From positions 1-7,063 of the forward strand of contig JASEHY010000071.1 of assembly GCA_030018555.1 (NCBI GenBank): a stretch of 7,063 nucleotides of DNA. Direction: 5' to 3'. Made by a program: the position numbers and the translations under genes. Below the pieces are notes generated by a model. The model was not told where the DNA came from. It worked only from the letters and a program-made list of their open reading frames with translations, and did not search any database. Shown here in pieces: positions 1 through 6,746 of the stretch. The DNA is from Planctomycetota bacterium (GTDB taxonomy: Bacteria; Planctomycetota; MHYJ01; JACQXL01). The stretch's first letter is position 1; each line of letters opens with the position of its first letter.

Positions 1-80
1 AGCGAAGGATCTCTCTGAGCACGATTATGAGACCCTTCACTGCGTTCAGGGTGAGTCTGTTGACTTTGTCAACAGCCTCA
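1..80. mobile_element. Right part of a small inverted-repeat element (family A), read in frame
   Basis: Positions 64-80 (CTTTGTCAACAGCCTCA) match the right terminus of the complete element at 2228-2360 with one mismatch. The preceding bases (CCCTTCACTGCGTTCAGGG, 33-51) are of the short palindromic-repeat type common as dispersed repeats in environmental bacterial genomes. Positions 52-64 and 68-80 form a 13-bp stem with one mismatch around a TTT loop. No stop codon interrupts the frame of the neighbouring gene through this segment. The left end lies outside the window. Confidence 0.55.
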
Positions 81-2218
81 ATATTACCAACGATATATAC
101 TCTTCTGACGGGGCAAAATCACTCAAGGCATTAGAAGAACTGATAGAATATCAGTCAATCACACCGACCTTACAGGGCGTTAAGATGCTCTTTTCCCTGC
201 TTTCCCTTCGCTGCGGCTCAGGACAAGCCTCTTCTGACAAACCTATGCAGGACGCACTCAATAGAGCCGCCCAGAGGATAAAGTTAAATGACGATATTAT
301 TGAGTGGTTTAAGACGGCAACCGTTATCTCACCCAATCCCCGCATCAGGTCTTATACCCTGGAGATTATTAGAAGGAATTCGGCTCTATTTGAAGACGAC
401 AGAAATAGTTGGATTGTCTTGCTCAGAAACTTCCTCTATGACCCTGAAGAGAAAATCAGGATAGAAACGATAAAATATCTGGCAATGTTTGAGAATGATG
501 GGGCTATTGTGATATCGCTTTTATCTACCGCACTGGGTGATGGTTCTTATAAAGTCCGAAAACTCTGCCTATCTGCATTGCAAAAACATCTCACTTGTAG
601 TGAGCGTAGCGAATCTAACAGACCAGTGGTTATTAATTACCTCTTACAATCTTATAATAAAGAAACCTCTATGACTCTCAGATTTGAGATAGAGAATATT
701 CTTGTATCTGCGGCTGACATCGCAGATGATGAAGGTGAGACCGTCAGAAACATTCTCCTGGATAGCATTTTATCTTCTCCCTTCCCTTCCATTAGAGCAA
801 TGGTCTATCGGGTTATCGGTAAATCAGATTATATCAGAAACCTTCCTGCCGACGAGAAAGAGGACTGTATCAACATTCTCAGAGGGGAGAGAGAGGAGGA
901 AGAGGAAGATGAGATTGCTTCCCGAATCTGGGCATTAACAAATTTAGGTGTCCCGTACGGGACTGAGAAAAGACGAGAAGACCAAACGCCCTCGCGGGAT
1001 TCTTTAACTAAGCCCGATATAAACAGAATCCGTTTCAGGAGACCGGATTCATCCCGCCTAGGCGGGACTGAAATATTAGCCGCCCGCTTTGAACCGCTTA
1101 AAACCGAGTGTCTTACTAAATACGGCGGTGATGAGCGGACTGAAACAGCGGTTAAACTTGGTTTGGAATATTTAGCAAGAGAGCAGGAAATAGATGGTTC
1201 CTGGAACTGTGTCAAACACAATCCCTGGCACGAAAAGTCACCAGTTCCTCAATTTACTAATGAGGATGAATTGGTTGATGTAAGTGTTACCGGCTTGTCG
1301 CTCTTATGTTTCCTCACCAGCGGCTCAACCCATCTCTATGGACCTTATCAGGATGTGGTAAAAAAGGGGCTGGATTATATTATCTCAGCACAGGATAAGA
1401 CGGGCTGTATCAATATCCCATCCGGTCATATCCACAATGAACGATGTCTTGAGCACGGACTTGACCATGGTCCACTGCCCCGTAGATATAATCATAATAT
1501 CTCCACTCTGGTGCTGGTTGAGACCTATGCAATGACCGGTGATGATTATATTAAAGATAAAGCCCAGAAAGCACTTGAGCATTCCAGAAACAGGCCTGAG
1601 AAAGGTTATCCGTGGTCTTTCTACTTAGAATATACCGATATCGGACCGGGTATATTTTATATTCTCGCCCTCTCAATTGCCCGCCAGACCGATTTGATTG
1701 TCCACCCGAAGGAGATAGAAAGGACCAGAATATATTTAGAACGGCTCACGGATAAGAAGTCCGGAAGGATTATTCATATCCACCCTATCCCAATCTGTTT
1801 TGGTGGGATGGACTCCGCTGCGACTGGCATCTTTGCCCATCTTTTAATGGGCAGTGAAGATAGAACCATTTTCTATAAAGCCGCTGATTGGCTCAGGCAA
1901 TTCCCACCTCAATGGGAACCTTTTTATCAGTATTATGAGTATTATCCAGACATGCTCTATCTGGAGGAGAATATTGTTAATGAGTGGCATTGGTATTACC
2001 AGACCCTTGCTTTCAGGCATCTGGGCGCTGACTATTGGCAGGAGTGGAATCAGAGGCACAAAGAGGTATTATTAAGATATCAGCGTCGGGGTGGGCTATA
2101 TGATGGCTCCTGGGACCCGGAAGGACCGTGGGCAACCATCGGTGGCAGGGTTTATTCTACCGCCTTCAGTATCCTTTCTCTACAAGCATATTATAGTTAT
2201 CTCATACCACACCATTAA
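2..2218 (+). CDS. HEAT-like repeat / squalene-cyclase-like alpha-toroid protein, 5'-partial
   Basis: The frame is open from base 2 to the TAA at 2216-2218. The first in-frame ATG is at 185 (677 residues from there), with only a weak AGGG before it. Residues upstream of that ATG (LKALEELIEYQ and onward) are helical and resemble what follows, so I think the gene starts outside the window; ATG 185 remains possible. Numbering from ATG 185, residues 1-245 are paired amphipathic helices of HEAT type, 255-305 are a charged linker, and about 320-677 form an alpha/alpha-toroid like squalene cyclases and prenyltransferases. A QW-type motif (GLEYLAREQEIDGSW) is at 326-340 and a second DGSW at about 640. 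The DxDD acid motif of squalene-hopene cyclases is absent, so cyclase activity is doubtful; a binding or scaffold role is inferred. Several stretches are encoded by repeat-like DNA. Confidence 0.85.
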   Translation, partial: AKDLSEHDYETLHCVQGESVDFVNSLNITNDIYSSDGAKSLKALEELIEYQSITPTLQGVKMLFSLLSLRCGSGQASSDKPMQDALNRAAQRIKLNDDIIEWFKTATVISPNPRIRSYTLEIIRRNSALFEDDRNSWIVLLRNFLYDPEEKIRIETIKYLAMFENDGAIVISLLSTALGDGSYKVRKLCLSALQKHLTCSERSESNRPVVINYLLQSYNKETSMTLRFEIENILVSAADIADDEGETVRNILLDSILSSPFPSIRAMVYRVIGKSDYIRNLPADEKEDCINILRGEREEEEEDEIASRIWALTNLGVPYGTEKRREDQTPSRDSLTKPDINRIRFRRPDSSRLGGTEILAARFEPLKTECLTKYGGDERTETAVKLGLEYLAREQEIDGSWNCVKHNPWHEKSPVPQFTNEDELVDVSVTGLSLLCFLTSGSTHLYGPYQDVVKKGLDYIISAQDKTGCINIPSGHIHNERCLEHGLDHGPLPRRYNHNISTLVLVETYAMTGDDYIKDKAQKALEHSRNRPEKGYPWSFYLEYTDIGPGIFYILALSIARQTDLIVHPKEIERTRIYLERLTDKKSGRIIHIHPIPICFGGMDSAATGIFAHLLMGSEDRTIFYKAADWLRQFPPQWEPFYQYYEYYPDMLYLEENIVNEWHWYYQTLAFRHLGADYWQEWNQRHKEVLLRYQRRGGLYDGSWDPEGPWATIGGRVYSTAFSILSLQAYYSYLIPHH
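204..229. repeat. Repeat-like insert in the HEAT-like coding region
   Basis: CCCTTCGCTGCGGCTCAGGA (204-223) and the bases after it resemble the segment at 33-54 (CCCTTCACTGCGTTCAGGGT). In the protein it encodes part of SLRCGSGQASS, a non-helical stretch between two helices. This looks like a relic of a dispersed repeat kept in frame; it is an inference from similarity only. Confidence 0.35.
950..963. repeat. Perfect 14-bp palindrome in the linker
   Basis: GTCCCGTACGGGAC is a perfect palindrome inside the coding sequence at about residue 256, just after the last HEAT-like helix. It is followed by CTGAGA, and the second palindrome of this linker is followed by CTGAAA, which suggests two members of one short repeat family. 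Confidence 0.7.
1052..1067. repeat. Perfect 16-bp palindrome in the linker
   Basis: TCCCGCCTAGGCGGGA is a perfect palindrome, translated as part of SSRLGGTE at about residues 290-296, between the HEAT-like region and the alpha-toroid. With the palindrome at 950-963 it brackets the low-complexity linker, so the linker itself may be largely of repeat origin. Confidence 0.7.
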
Positions 2219-2227
2219 GTTACAAGT

Positions 2228-2360
2228 TGAGACTGTTGACAAACCTCTCTTTTGTCATTGCGAGAGCCCCGAAGGGGCTCGTGGCAATCTCAAAACTGGC
2301 TGATGAGATTGCTTCGCTATCGCTCGCAATGACATTTTAGGCACTTTGTCAACAGTCTCA
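2228..2360. mobile_element. Small inverted-repeat element, complete copy (family A)
   Basis: The ends are TGAGACTGTTGACAAA (2228-2243) and its exact reverse complement TTTGTCAACAGTCTCA (2345-2360). Inside is a second inverted pair, GTCATTGCGAG (2254-2264) with CTCGCAATGAC (2323-2333), and a third, CAATCTCA (2285-2292) with TGAGATTG (2304-2311). A 7-bp GAGCCCC hairpin lies at 2264-2280. It encodes no protein and resembles a MITE or complex REP-type element. It lies between two convergent genes, where its folded transcript could also help end transcription, though no T-run follows. Target-site duplications are not clear because the flanks are themselves repetitive. Confidence 0.75.
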
Positions 2361-2366
2361 AGTTAT

Positions 2367-2405
2367 AAGTTACAGGTTTCAAGTTCAACTTGTAACCTGA
2401 AACTT
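2367..2405. repeat. 19-bp near-perfect inverted repeat with 1-nt loop
   Basis: Arms 2367-2385 and 2387-2405 pair over 19 bp with two mismatches around a single C. The hairpin ends one base from the pcm-remnant stop codon (2407-2409). Either convergent transcript could form it, so a bidirectional terminator is possible. However, there is no good T-tract on either side, and a dispersed palindromic repeat is equally likely. Confidence 0.6.
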
Positions 2406-2406
2406 C

Positions 2407-2745
2407 TTACTTTGATTCCTGGATTTTGCCTGTCATCGGAACAAAACGACAGGGAATAACGGGTTGATGATGGAGTTGGTCTTTATCCTTACGGACAACG
2501 GTAAGATATGATTCGTCATAGGTCTCACCGATAGGCACGACAATAAGACCGCCATCTTTGAGTTGCTTGAGTAATAACTCTGGTATGCGGGTAACTGAAC
2601 AGGTGATAATTATCCTGTCAAATGGTACGAATTCTTCTCCTTCGGACAGCCCTTCAGGGTTCTCGTCCAGAGACCCTTCCCGCCCCGAAGGGCGAGGCTC
2701 GCCAGAGGCGGCAGGGTCGTGGGAAGGACCCGCCCCGATGTCCAT
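2407..2745 (-). pseudogene. pcm: C-terminal remnant of protein-L-isoaspartate O-methyltransferase
   Basis: PCMT methylates damaged isoaspartyl residues with S-adenosylmethionine to start protein repair. Only the last third is present: from about residue 32 the frame reads GLSEGEEFVPFDRIIITCS, then IPELLLKQLKDGGLIVVPIGE and a terminal PCRFVPMTG, which fits the PCMT C-terminus. The family is normally about 205-220 residues. The glycine-rich SAM-binding motif and everything before it are missing. The first 30 or so codons come from a palindromic repeat; the ATG at 2745 lies inside a CCCCGATG/CATCGGGG hairpin, and an in-frame TGA stands just upstream at 2755-2757. The ATG at 2791-2793, overlapping the TGA of the upstream gene, may be the original start; it now reads only 12 codons (MKMQPQISLYEP) before a stop. 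A functional enzyme is very unlikely. Confidence 0.8.
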
Positions 2746-2785
2746 CGGGGAGGGTCAGGGTTCGTAGAGTGAAATCTGTGGTTGC
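2679..2785. mobile_element. Family B inverted-repeat element, partial or rearranged copy
   Basis: Positions 2679-2717 match 4013-4051 with one mismatch, and 2756-2785 are identical to 4046-4075. This copy carries an extra block between those segments, including the hairpin CCCCGATG (2733-2740) with CATCGGGG (2743-2750). The AACCACAGATT left end seen in the other copy is absent. The element occupies the place where the first two thirds of pcm should be, 4 bases beyond the stop codon of the 378-residue gene. Confidence 0.65.
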
Positions 2786-2789
2786 ATTT

Positions 2790-3926
<1,137 letters not shown>

Positions 3927-3937
3927 AAGTAAGAGAG

Positions 3938-3966
3938 AGCATATCTTAAATTCAGGAGAAGGTCAA
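3938..3966 (-). promoter_or_regulatory. Candidate sigma70-type promoter for the 378-aa gene
   Basis: Read on the minus strand, TTGACC (3961-3966, 5 of 6 to consensus) is separated by exactly 17 bases from TATGCT (3938-3943, 4 of 6). The start codon follows after 11 bases, so transcription would begin about 5 bases before the ATG and give a nearly leaderless mRNA. This fits the absence of a Shine-Dalgarno sequence. Confidence 0.45.
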
Positions 3967-3974
3967 GAAAAACT

Positions 3975-4073
3975 AACCACAGATTATTTACTCGTTCCGC
4001 CCATACGGGCGTCCCGCCCCGAAGGGCGAGGCTCGCCAAAGGCGGCAGGGTTCGTAGAGTGAAATCTGTGGTT
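3975..4073. mobile_element. Family B inverted-repeat element, complete copy
   Basis: The 99-bp element is bounded by AACCACAGATT (3975-3985) and its exact inverse AATCTGTGGTT (4063-4073). Inside are a CGCCC-ATAC-GGGCG hairpin (3998-4011) and a GC-rich block (4013-4051) shared with the copy at 2679-2785. It has no coding capacity. It starts three bases beyond the stop codon of the epimerase gene and forms most of the 150-base gap before the 378-residue gene. Confidence 0.75.
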
Positions 4074-4076
4074 GCG

Positions 4077-5048
4077 TTATCTGATTATACTCTTAAAATA
4101 CTCCATTGTTCTTGCCAGTCCAACGGTTCTGGTTACGGTGGGCTTCCAGCCCAGAACTTTTTCTGCCCTGCTTATATCTGGTCTTCTCTTGCTCGGGTCA
4201 TCTTCAGCCGGGGGAAGAAACTTGAACTCGCTTGAACTCAGAGATAACTCTTTTATTTCTGACGCTAATTGTAATATAGAAACCTCCTCAGGATTACCAA
4301 GATTTATCGGTTCGTTCTCCCCTGACCAGAGCAATTTTAAGAGTCCCTGAACCATATCATCAATATAGCAGAAAGAGCGGGTCTGTTTGCCGTCTCCATA
4401 AATGCTAATCGGCTCGTTCTTGAGCGACTGGGAAAAGAAATTAGGTAATGCCCTGCCATCCTCAAGACGCATCCTCGGACCATAGGTATTAAATATGCGA
4501 GCAATCTTGGTATCTACGCGGTATTTCCTATGATAAGCCATTGTGAGGGCTTCTGCAAAACGTTTTGATTCATCATAGACACTACGGGGTCCTATCGGAT
4601 TGACATTGCCCCAGTATGATTCATCCTGCGGATGTTTAAGCGGGTCGCCATAGACCTCAGAGGTAGAGGCGAGAAGAAATCGTGCCGAAGATGACCGTGC
4701 TAACTCTAAGGCATAATAAGTTCCGAATGAGCCCGTGCGCAGGGTTTCTATTGGATGTGCTAAATAATCCTTTGGACTTGCCGGCGACGCTAAATGCACA
4801 ACAGCGACTACCTCTGCCTCACGCTCCACGCTCCACGCTCCACGCTCCACGCTCCGGACGGGCTCTGACACATCTATCTGTATAAACTTGAATCCGGGCG
4901 AGCCTAATAAACTTGCTAAATTCTCCAATCTGCCGGTGATAAGATTATCAATACCGACAATCTCAAAGCCATCGTTATAGAGAGATTCACAAAGATGAGA
5001 ACCGATGAATCCGGCAGCCCCTGTTACTACGATTACCTTCTTTTTCAT
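4077..5048 (-). CDS. uxs: UDP-glucuronate decarboxylase-type NAD-dependent epimerase (SDR)
   Basis: The enzyme family converts UDP-glucuronate to UDP-xylose with bound NAD+, supplying sugar for surface polysaccharides; it acts in the cytoplasm. Residues 9-16 (TGAAGFIG) are the Rossmann nucleotide-binding motif, with Asp34 at the end of the second strand. STSEVYGDP (128-136) supplies Ser130/Glu131, and Y158-DES-K162 is the SDR catalytic pair. YWGNVNPIGPRS (145-156), FNTYGPRM and GDGKQTRSFCYIDD are typical of the UXS subgroup, as is RRPDISRAEKVLGWKP near the end. At 323 residues the length is normal. Oddly, about 12 residues (RSVERGAWSVER, 65-76) between the DVSEP strand and VVHLASPASP come from a 7-bp tandem array. 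The gene lies 66 bases after gatA and may be co-transcribed; no strong Shine-Dalgarno sequence is seen. Another NDP-sugar dehydratase or epimerase is the main alternative. Confidence 0.85.
   Translation of the reverse strand: MKKKVIVVTGAAGFIGSHLCESLYNDGFEIVGIDNLITGRLENLASLLGSPGFKFIQIDVSEPVRSVERGAWSVEREAEVVAVVHLASPASPKDYLAHPIETLRTGSFGTYYALELARSSSARFLLASTSEVYGDPLKHPQDESYWGNVNPIGPRSVYDESKRFAEALTMAYHRKYRVDTKIARIFNTYGPRMRLEDGRALPNFFSQSLKNEPISIYGDGKQTRSFCYIDDMVQGLLKLLWSGENEPINLGNPEEVSILQLASEIKELSLSSSEFKFLPPAEDDPSKRRPDISRAEKVLGWKPTVTRTVGLARTMEYFKSIIR
4821..4855. repeat. Five perfect 7-bp tandem units (ACGCTCC) inside the epimerase gene
   Basis: ACGCTCC is repeated exactly five times. Read on the minus strand it gives the SVERGAWSVER stretch. 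Because a unit is 7 bp, gain or loss of one or two units would shift the reading frame, whereas three units would add or remove seven residues. Confidence 0.85.
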
Positions 5049-5068
5049 CTTGCTAACTTGGAGTTTAT

Positions 5069-5090
5069 CCTCCCGAAAGCATTCGGGAGG
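5069..5090. repeat. 9-bp stem palindrome between gatA and uxs
   Basis: CCTCCCGAA (5069-5077) pairs with TTCGGGAGG (5082-5090) around a 4-base loop. On the minus strand the bases after it (ATAAACTCC) are not T-rich, so it is not a typical intrinsic terminator. It resembles the other short GC-rich palindromes of the window. Confidence 0.6.
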
Positions 5091-5102
5091 ACTCTACTCT
5101 AT

Positions 5103-5123
5103 ACGCTCCACGTTTCACGCTCT
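5103..5123. repeat. Three 7-bp units overlapping the gatA stop codon
   Basis: ACGCTCC, ACGTTTC and ACGCTCT lie end to end, related to the ACGCTCC array in the epimerase gene. The stop codon of gatA (5115-5117, TGA on the minus strand) and its last two codons are formed by these units. Confidence 0.65.
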
Positions 5124-6551
5124 ATCCCTCTCCAACGCCCTTGCCACAGTGAGTATGGTTCTTTCGTCAAACATCCTCCCCACTATTTGCAAACCTATAG
5201 GAAGACGCTCCTTGCTCAAGCCACACGGGACAGAAATGCCGGGTAGTCCAGACAGGTTCACATTTACCGTAAAAATATCACACAGATACATCTTTAATGG
5301 GTCATCAATCCTTTCTCCTATTTTGAATGGGAGGATAGGCGATGTCGGTCCGATGAGAACATCCACATCCTTGAATGCGTTATCAAAGTCCTGGCGGATG
5401 AGCCGTCTGACCTTCAATGCCCGTAAATAGTAAGCGTCATAATATCCGCTTGAAAGAGCGAAAGTTCCAAGTAAGACCCTTCTTTTCACCTCAGTGCCAA
5501 AGCCATCACTCCGGCTTTTGCTATACATATTTATCAAATCTGTGTAATCTGTGGCTCGGTATCCATAATGAACACCATCATACCGTGCTAAATTTGAAGA
5601 TGCCTCTGATGTCGCCACCAGATAATAGGTGGCGATGCCGTATTCGGAATGTGGAAGCGATATTTCTACAACCTTCGCTCCTATTTTTTCTAACACTTTG
5701 ATACTCTGGCTCACAAATTCCCTGACCTCTAACTCTACTCCTTCTGTCAGATATTCCTTTGGAACACCAATCCTCAAGCCCGTTATCTCTCGCTCAATCC
5801 CGGCAAGATAATCAGGAATATCTGTCTTAACCGAGGTTGAATCCTGTTCATCATAGCCGGCAATCACCTGTAACAGAAGAGCAGTATCAGAAACTGTCTT
5901 TGCCATCGGTCCAATCTGGTCTAAAGATGAGGCAAAGGCAATAAGGCCGTATCGTGAGACCAACCCGTAGGTAGGTTTAAGACCTACGATACCGCAGAAC
6001 GAGGCGGGCTGACGAACCGAGCCACCGGTATCAGAGCCAATTGCAAGTGTTGCCATATCGCTGGCAAGAGCAGCCGCAGAACCACCTGATGAGCCACCGG
6101 GAACCCGTGATAAATCGTGCGGATTATGTGTTACACCAAACGCAGAGTTCTCACACGACGAACCCATCGCAAATTCGTCTAAATTGGTCTTGCCAATAAT
6201 GATACCATCTTCTTCCTTTATCCGTCCTATTACGAAAGCAGAATATGGCGGAATAAAGTTCTCTAAGATACGAGAGGCACAGGTTGTTCTAACACCTTCT
6301 GTGCAGATATTATCTTTAATGGCTATGGGGATACCGGCTAAAAGCCCCAGTTTCTCACCCCGTTGGATTTTAGCATCTATTGTCTCTGCCTGTTTTAGAG
6401 CATCTTCTCTGGTAAGCGTCAAGTATGCCTTGACCTGTGGTTCGGTGATTTCTATATGCCGAAATATGTCCTCCACCACTTCTCTGGTGGTTATCTTCTT
6501 GTTGACAATAAGGTTGCGGATATTCAGGGCGTTGAGTTTATGTAAATTCAT
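5115..6551 (-). CDS. gatA: Asp-tRNA(Asn)/Glu-tRNA(Gln) amidotransferase subunit A
   Basis: GatA is the glutaminase subunit of the GatCAB complex. It releases ammonia from glutamine so that GatB can amidate misacylated Glu-tRNA(Gln) or Asp-tRNA(Asn). With the start at ATG 6551 the protein has 478 residues, close to the usual 480-490. The amidase triad falls at the classical positions: Lys79 in GIPIAIKDN, Ser154 in PGGSSGGSAA and the nucleophile Ser178 in GSDTGGSVRQP. SRSDGFGTEVKRR, GYYDAYY and GLPGISVPCGL are also typical. The frame extends to a TTG at 6590, but family members begin as MNLHKLNALNIRNLI does, so I prefer ATG 6551; no strong Shine-Dalgarno sequence supports either. gatC and gatB are not adjacent. 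The last codons and stop are formed by a 7-bp repeat, so the C-terminus may have been trimmed slightly. Confidence 0.95.
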   Translation of the reverse strand: MNLHKLNALNIRNLIVNKKITTREVVEDIFRHIEITEPQVKAYLTLTREDALKQAETIDAKIQRGEKLGLLAGIPIAIKDNICTEGVRTTCASRILENFIPPYSAFVIGRIKEEDGIIIGKTNLDEFAMGSSCENSAFGVTHNPHDLSRVPGGSSGGSAAALASDMATLAIGSDTGGSVRQPASFCGIVGLKPTYGLVSRYGLIAFASSLDQIGPMAKTVSDTALLLQVIAGYDEQDSTSVKTDIPDYLAGIEREITGLRIGVPKEYLTEGVELEVREFVSQSIKVLEKIGAKVVEISLPHSEYGIATYYLVATSEASSNLARYDGVHYGYRATDYTDLINMYSKSRSDGFGTEVKRRVLLGTFALSSGYYDAYYLRALKVRRLIRQDFDNAFKDVDVLIGPTSPILPFKIGERIDDPLKMYLCDIFTVNVNLSGLPGISVPCGLSKERLPIGLQIVGRMFDERTILTVARALERDRA

Positions 6552-6564
6552 ATCTTCAGCTATG

Positions 6565-6592
6565 AGTTGATAAGGGGAAGCCCCTTTCAACT
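6565..6592 (-). repeat. Hairpin upstream of the gatA start
   Basis: AGTTGA (6565-6570) pairs with TCAACT (6587-6592), and AAGGGG (6572-6577) pairs with CCCCTT (6581-6586), leaving a single-base bulge and a 3-base loop. On the minus strand it would sit 13 bases before the preferred gatA start codon, in the untranslated leader. Its effect, if any, is unknown. Confidence 0.45.
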
Positions 6593-6626
6593 TATCATCT
6601 TATCAACTTATCTACTTATCATCTTA
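6590..6626. repeat. Direct repeat of 13 bp, AT-rich
   Basis: ACTTATCATCTTA occurs at 6590-6602 and again at 6614-6626, with the related TCAACTTATCT between them. The result is a short degenerate tandem of CTTATC-type units in the gatA upstream region. No gene is seen in 6552-6746. Confidence 0.6.
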
Positions 6627-6670
6627 ATACAATTTGTCCACGAATTTGAGTAAAAGTTAGTTGACTTTTT

Positions 6671-6712
6671 ACAGATTATAGATTACAGAGAATTGATATC
6701 TATGTAATCTGT
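6671..6712. repeat. ACAGATTA-type imperfect inverted repeat before the last gene
   Basis: ACAGATTATA (6671-6680), and GATTACAGA just after it, oppose TGTAATCTGT (6703-6712). The motif shares AATCTGTG with the ends of the family B element, so this may be a relic of a related repeat. It occupies the likely promoter region of the plus-strand gene at 6747. Confidence 0.45.
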
Positions 6713-6746
6713 GTCCACCAAATACAACGGCGGATAATCCGTGGCT

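Noticed and set aside
829..1221. 130-codon minus-strand open frame opposite the HEAT-like gene
   Set aside because: It lies wholly within a convincing plus-strand gene, and its translation shows no domain or sensible composition; it is an antisense shadow.
1160..2218. Functional squalene-hopene cyclase
   Set aside because: The DxDD catalytic motif is missing and the toroid is short compared with true cyclases of about 630 or more residues.
4072..4350. 92-codon plus-strand open frame
   Set aside because: It lies opposite the C-terminal end of the well-supported epimerase gene and starts inside the family B element.
4821..4855. CRISPR-like array
   Set aside because: Units are 7 bp and contiguous with no spacers, so this is a simple tandem repeat.
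5069..5090. Intrinsic terminator after gatA
   Set aside because: The stem is good, but no T-run follows on the minus strand; a dispersed palindrome is more likely.
6552..6590. N-terminal extension of GatA to a TTG codon
   Set aside because: The 13 extra residues have no counterpart in GatA, the segment forms a hairpin and repeat, and numbering from ATG 6551 puts the triad at the family's usual positions.
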